Assembly: GCF_002915575.1 (NCBI RefSeq)
Contig: NZ_PQGD01000003.1
Coordinates: forward strand, 1 to 64,000
Reading direction: 5' to 3'
DNA from: Superficieibacter electus
GTDB taxonomy: Bacteria > Pseudomonadota > Gammaproteobacteria > Enterobacterales > Enterobacteriaceae
DNA length: 64,000 bases
Part shown: piece by piece, positions 62,382 to 64,000 of the stretch
Layout of the letters: each line of letters starts with the position of its first letter
Numbering within the stretch: position 1 is the stretch's first letter
Position numbers and translations under genes: made by a program
The notes under the pieces: model-generated
What the model saw: only the letters and a program-made list of their open reading frames with translations
Databases searched by the model: none
Told to the model about the DNA's origin: nothing

Positions 62382-63529
62382 TGATAAAACTGGAAAACCT
62401 GACAAAAGAATTTAAACAGAAGAACGGCCAAATTTTCAAAGCGGTCGATAACGTTAATCTTAACGTGCCGGAAGGTGAAATGTGCGTTCTTCTCGGCCCT
62501 TCCGGTTGCGGAAAGACGACGACGTTAAAGATGATCAACCGGCTCATTCCTCCTTCAGGTGGCAAAATTCTGATCAATGGTCAGGATACCAGCGAGATGG
62601 ATACCGTATCGCTGCGTCGTAACATTGGCTACGTCATTCAGCAGATTGGTCTGTTTCCTAACATGACCATTGAAGAAAATATTACCGTGGTACCGCGTAT
62701 GCTCGGCTGGGATAAAGCCCGCTATAAAAGCCGCGCCGAAGAGCTGATGGATATGGTGGCACTGGACCCGAAAAAATTCCTGCATCGCTATCCGAAAGAG
62801 ATGTCAGGCGGACAGCAACAACGTATTGGCGTGATCCGCGCACTGGCAGCAGATCCGCCGGTGTTACTGATGGATGAGCCTTTCGGAGCGGTGGACCCGA
62901 TTAACCGTGAGGTGATCCAAAATCAGTTTCTTGAAATGCAGCGCAAGCTGAAAAAAACGGTCATGCTGGTGAGCCATGACATTGATGAAGCGCTCAAGCT
63001 CGGTGACCGGATAGCCGTCTTTCGTCAGGGGCGCATTGTACAGTGTGCCAGTCCCGATGAACTGCTGGCAAAACCGGCGAACGAGTTTGTCGGCTCTTTC
63101 GTTGGGCAGGACCGCACCCTTAAACGCCTGCTGCTGGTCTCTGCGGGTGACGTCACCGATCGTCAACCCACCTTGACCGTGCGTCGCTCAACCCCTGCGG
63201 CAGAGGCGTTTGCGATTATGGATGACAATGATATCCGGGCCATCACAGTGGTCGATGAAGACGGCAAACCATTAGGCTTTATTAAACGTCGTGAGGCGCG
63301 TAATGCCACTGGTGAAAGCGCCGGGCTGTTACATCCCTTCCAGGTCACCGGTAAAGCCGAGGATAACCTGCGCGTAGTGCTATCCAAACTGTATGAAAGC
63401 AACACCAGTTGGATGCCCATTGTCGATGAAGAAGGACGCTATAGCGGAGAGATTTCGCAGGACTACATCGCGGATTATCTCAGCTCCGGCCGCACCCGCC
63501 GGGCGCTGAATATTCACAGCGATAATTAA
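62381..63529 (+). CDS. osmV: Osmoprotectant ABC transporter ATPase OsmV
   Basis: 382 residues. ABC domain about 1-240 with Walker A GPSGCGKTTT (about 35-44), LSGGQQQRIGVIRAL-like signature (EMSGGQQQRIGVIR), Walker B and a switch His in VSHDIDEALKL; two CBS domains follow (about 260-370), which in ProV/OpuA-type proteins sense ionic strength. It energises OsmXYW. The ATG at 62381 is coupled to osmW. Confidence 0.92.
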   Translation: MIKLENLTKEFKQKNGQIFKAVDNVNLNVPEGEMCVLLGPSGCGKTTTLKMINRLIPPSGGKILINGQDTSEMDTVSLRRNIGYVIQQIGLFPNMTIEENITVVPRMLGWDKARYKSRAEELMDMVALDPKKFLHRYPKEMSGGQQQRIGVIRALAADPPVLLMDEPFGAVDPINREVIQNQFLEMQRKLKKTVMLVSHDIDEALKLGDRIAVFRQGRIVQCASPDELLAKPANEFVGSFVGQDRTLKRLLLVSAGDVTDRQPTLTVRRSTPAAEAFAIMDDNDIRAITVVDEDGKPLGFIKRREARNATGESAGLLHPFQVTGKAEDNLRVVLSKLYESNTSWMPIVDEEGRYSGEISQDYIADYLSSGRTRRALNIHSDN

Positions 63530-63538
63530 TTGTCCTTT

Positions 63539-63564
63539 CCCCCGATAGTGTTTTTCATCGGGGG
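63539..63564 (+). terminator. Terminator after osmV
   Basis: CCCCCGAT (63539-63546) pairs with ATCGGGGG (63557-63564). The U-tract after it is absent, so it may rely on other factors. Confidence 0.55.
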
Positions 63565-63717
63565 GCTACGCCCGTCAGAAATAGACTTACCACCAGCGCG
63601 GACAGCCCCCTGCGACAGTAAGGTGCAGATACCCGTGTTTTATCGCACGCTATGCTTTTGTCATTGCTTTGTTTTAACGGCACAATATTAAAACATATTC
63701 ATAGCCTGTTATCCTCC

Positions 63718-64000
63718 ATGTACCGTCTGCATACTTACCCTGATTCACCCGTCATGCTCCGTCGTCTGCTATTTGCGATAGCCGTTGGCGTGCTGGCTGC
63801 GCTGGCTGTTGCGTTATTCCGCCACGCCATGCTGGCGCTGGAATGGGTTTTTCTGAGCAATGACAGTGGCAGCCTGGTCAATGCCGCAGACGGCCTTCCC
63901 TGGTGGCGACGCCTGATCACTCCCGCCATCGGCGGACTGGCAGCCGGCACCCTGCTCTACTGCTGGCAATGGTATACGCGCCAGCGTCCTCATGCGCCGA
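63718..64000 (+). CDS. clcB: Voltage-gated chloride channel-type antiporter ClcB, N-terminal part
   Basis: The first 94 residues run to the window end. [22 protein letters not shown] and [22 protein letters not shown] match the start of E. coli ClcB (MriT), a CLC family protein. The start could instead be the ATG at 63754, which is more like the E. coli protein. The gene is cut by the window edge. Confidence 0.85.
   Translation, partial: MYRLHTYPDSPVMLRRLLFAIAVGVLAALAVALFRHAMLALEWVFLSNDSGSLVNAADGLPWWRRLITPAIGGLAAGTLLYCWQWYTRQRPHAP

Noticed and set aside
1-64000. CRISPR arrays, tRNA or rRNA genes, integrase or complete prophage
   Set aside because: No regularly spaced repeats, cloverleaf sequences, rRNA-like stretches or phage structural genes were recognised.

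Overview
The window is a chromosomal segment of a member of the Enterobacteriaceae. Many genes are close relatives of E. coli K-12/Salmonella genes and keep their order: yneE-uxaB, dgcF-yneG-glsB-sad-yneJ, sotB-marRAB-eamA-ydeE, dcp-ydfG-rspR-ydfI, rspAB-ynfA-ynfB-speG-ynfC-ynfD-ynfEGH-dmsD, osmU operon, clcB. The genus cannot be fixed from the sequence alone. It is neither E. coli K-12 nor a plain Salmonella layout: marC is missing, the Qin prophage position holds hexuronate genes, and urea-uptake and sugar-acid clusters are inserted. No tRNA, rRNA, CRISPR array or complete prophage was seen.

Layout. 1-162: right end of an IS903-type element beside what looks like an IS21-family end. 216-6.7 kb: small accessory genes (GNAT, YrbL-like, DUF2171, aldo/keto reductase with LysR, a LexA-controlled phage-type antirepressor, NUDIX, DUF1272, bestrophin yneE). 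6.9-16.7 kb: uxaB, a GNAT, two diguanylate cyclases, yneG-glsB, a chemoreceptor, sad and its divergent regulator yneJ. 16.8-25.3 kb: an accessory sugar-acid catabolic island (lactate-type dehydrogenase; divergent dtnK-like/pdxA2-like/deoR-type operon; divergent Fe-ADH/DapA-like aldolase/2-hydroxyacid dehydrogenase/MFS operon). 25.3-31.1 kb: PhzF-like, sotB, marRAB (no marC), eamA, ydeE. 31.3-36.8 kb: urtABCDE urea ABC transporter with a predicted sigma-54 promoter. 36.9-40.1 kb: MetE-like methyltransferase, rhodanese, FtrA-type regulator, AriR-like protein. 40.2-52.4 kb: dcp, ydfG, rspR, then a minus-strand block rspA-rspB-MFS-uxaC paralogue-MFS-ydfI. 52.4-64 kb: ynfA, ynfB, speG, ynfC, ynfD, a frameshifted ynfE with intact ynfG-ynfH-dmsD, the OsmU osmoprotectant ABC operon, and the start of clcB.

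How it fits together. Three blocks concern hexuronate/aldonate use: uxaB; rspA/rspB/uxaC-like/ydfI with two transporters (a predicted glucuronate to fructuronate to mannonate to 2-keto-3-deoxygluconate route); and the C4-type sugar-acid island. The island's central divergent promoter is unusually legible: one CRP-like site sits about -41 from both promoters, and two near-identical 16-bp palindromes lie exactly 105 bp apart, one over the perfect TATAAT of the dtnK-like promoter. Other regulatory predictions are a PhoP box before the YrbL-like gene, a LexA box over the antirepressor promoter, sigma-54/NtrC signals before urtA, the conserved marO/marbox region, and an FNR-like site before ynfE. 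All functions are read from sequence similarity and motifs recognised by eye; no database search was run.
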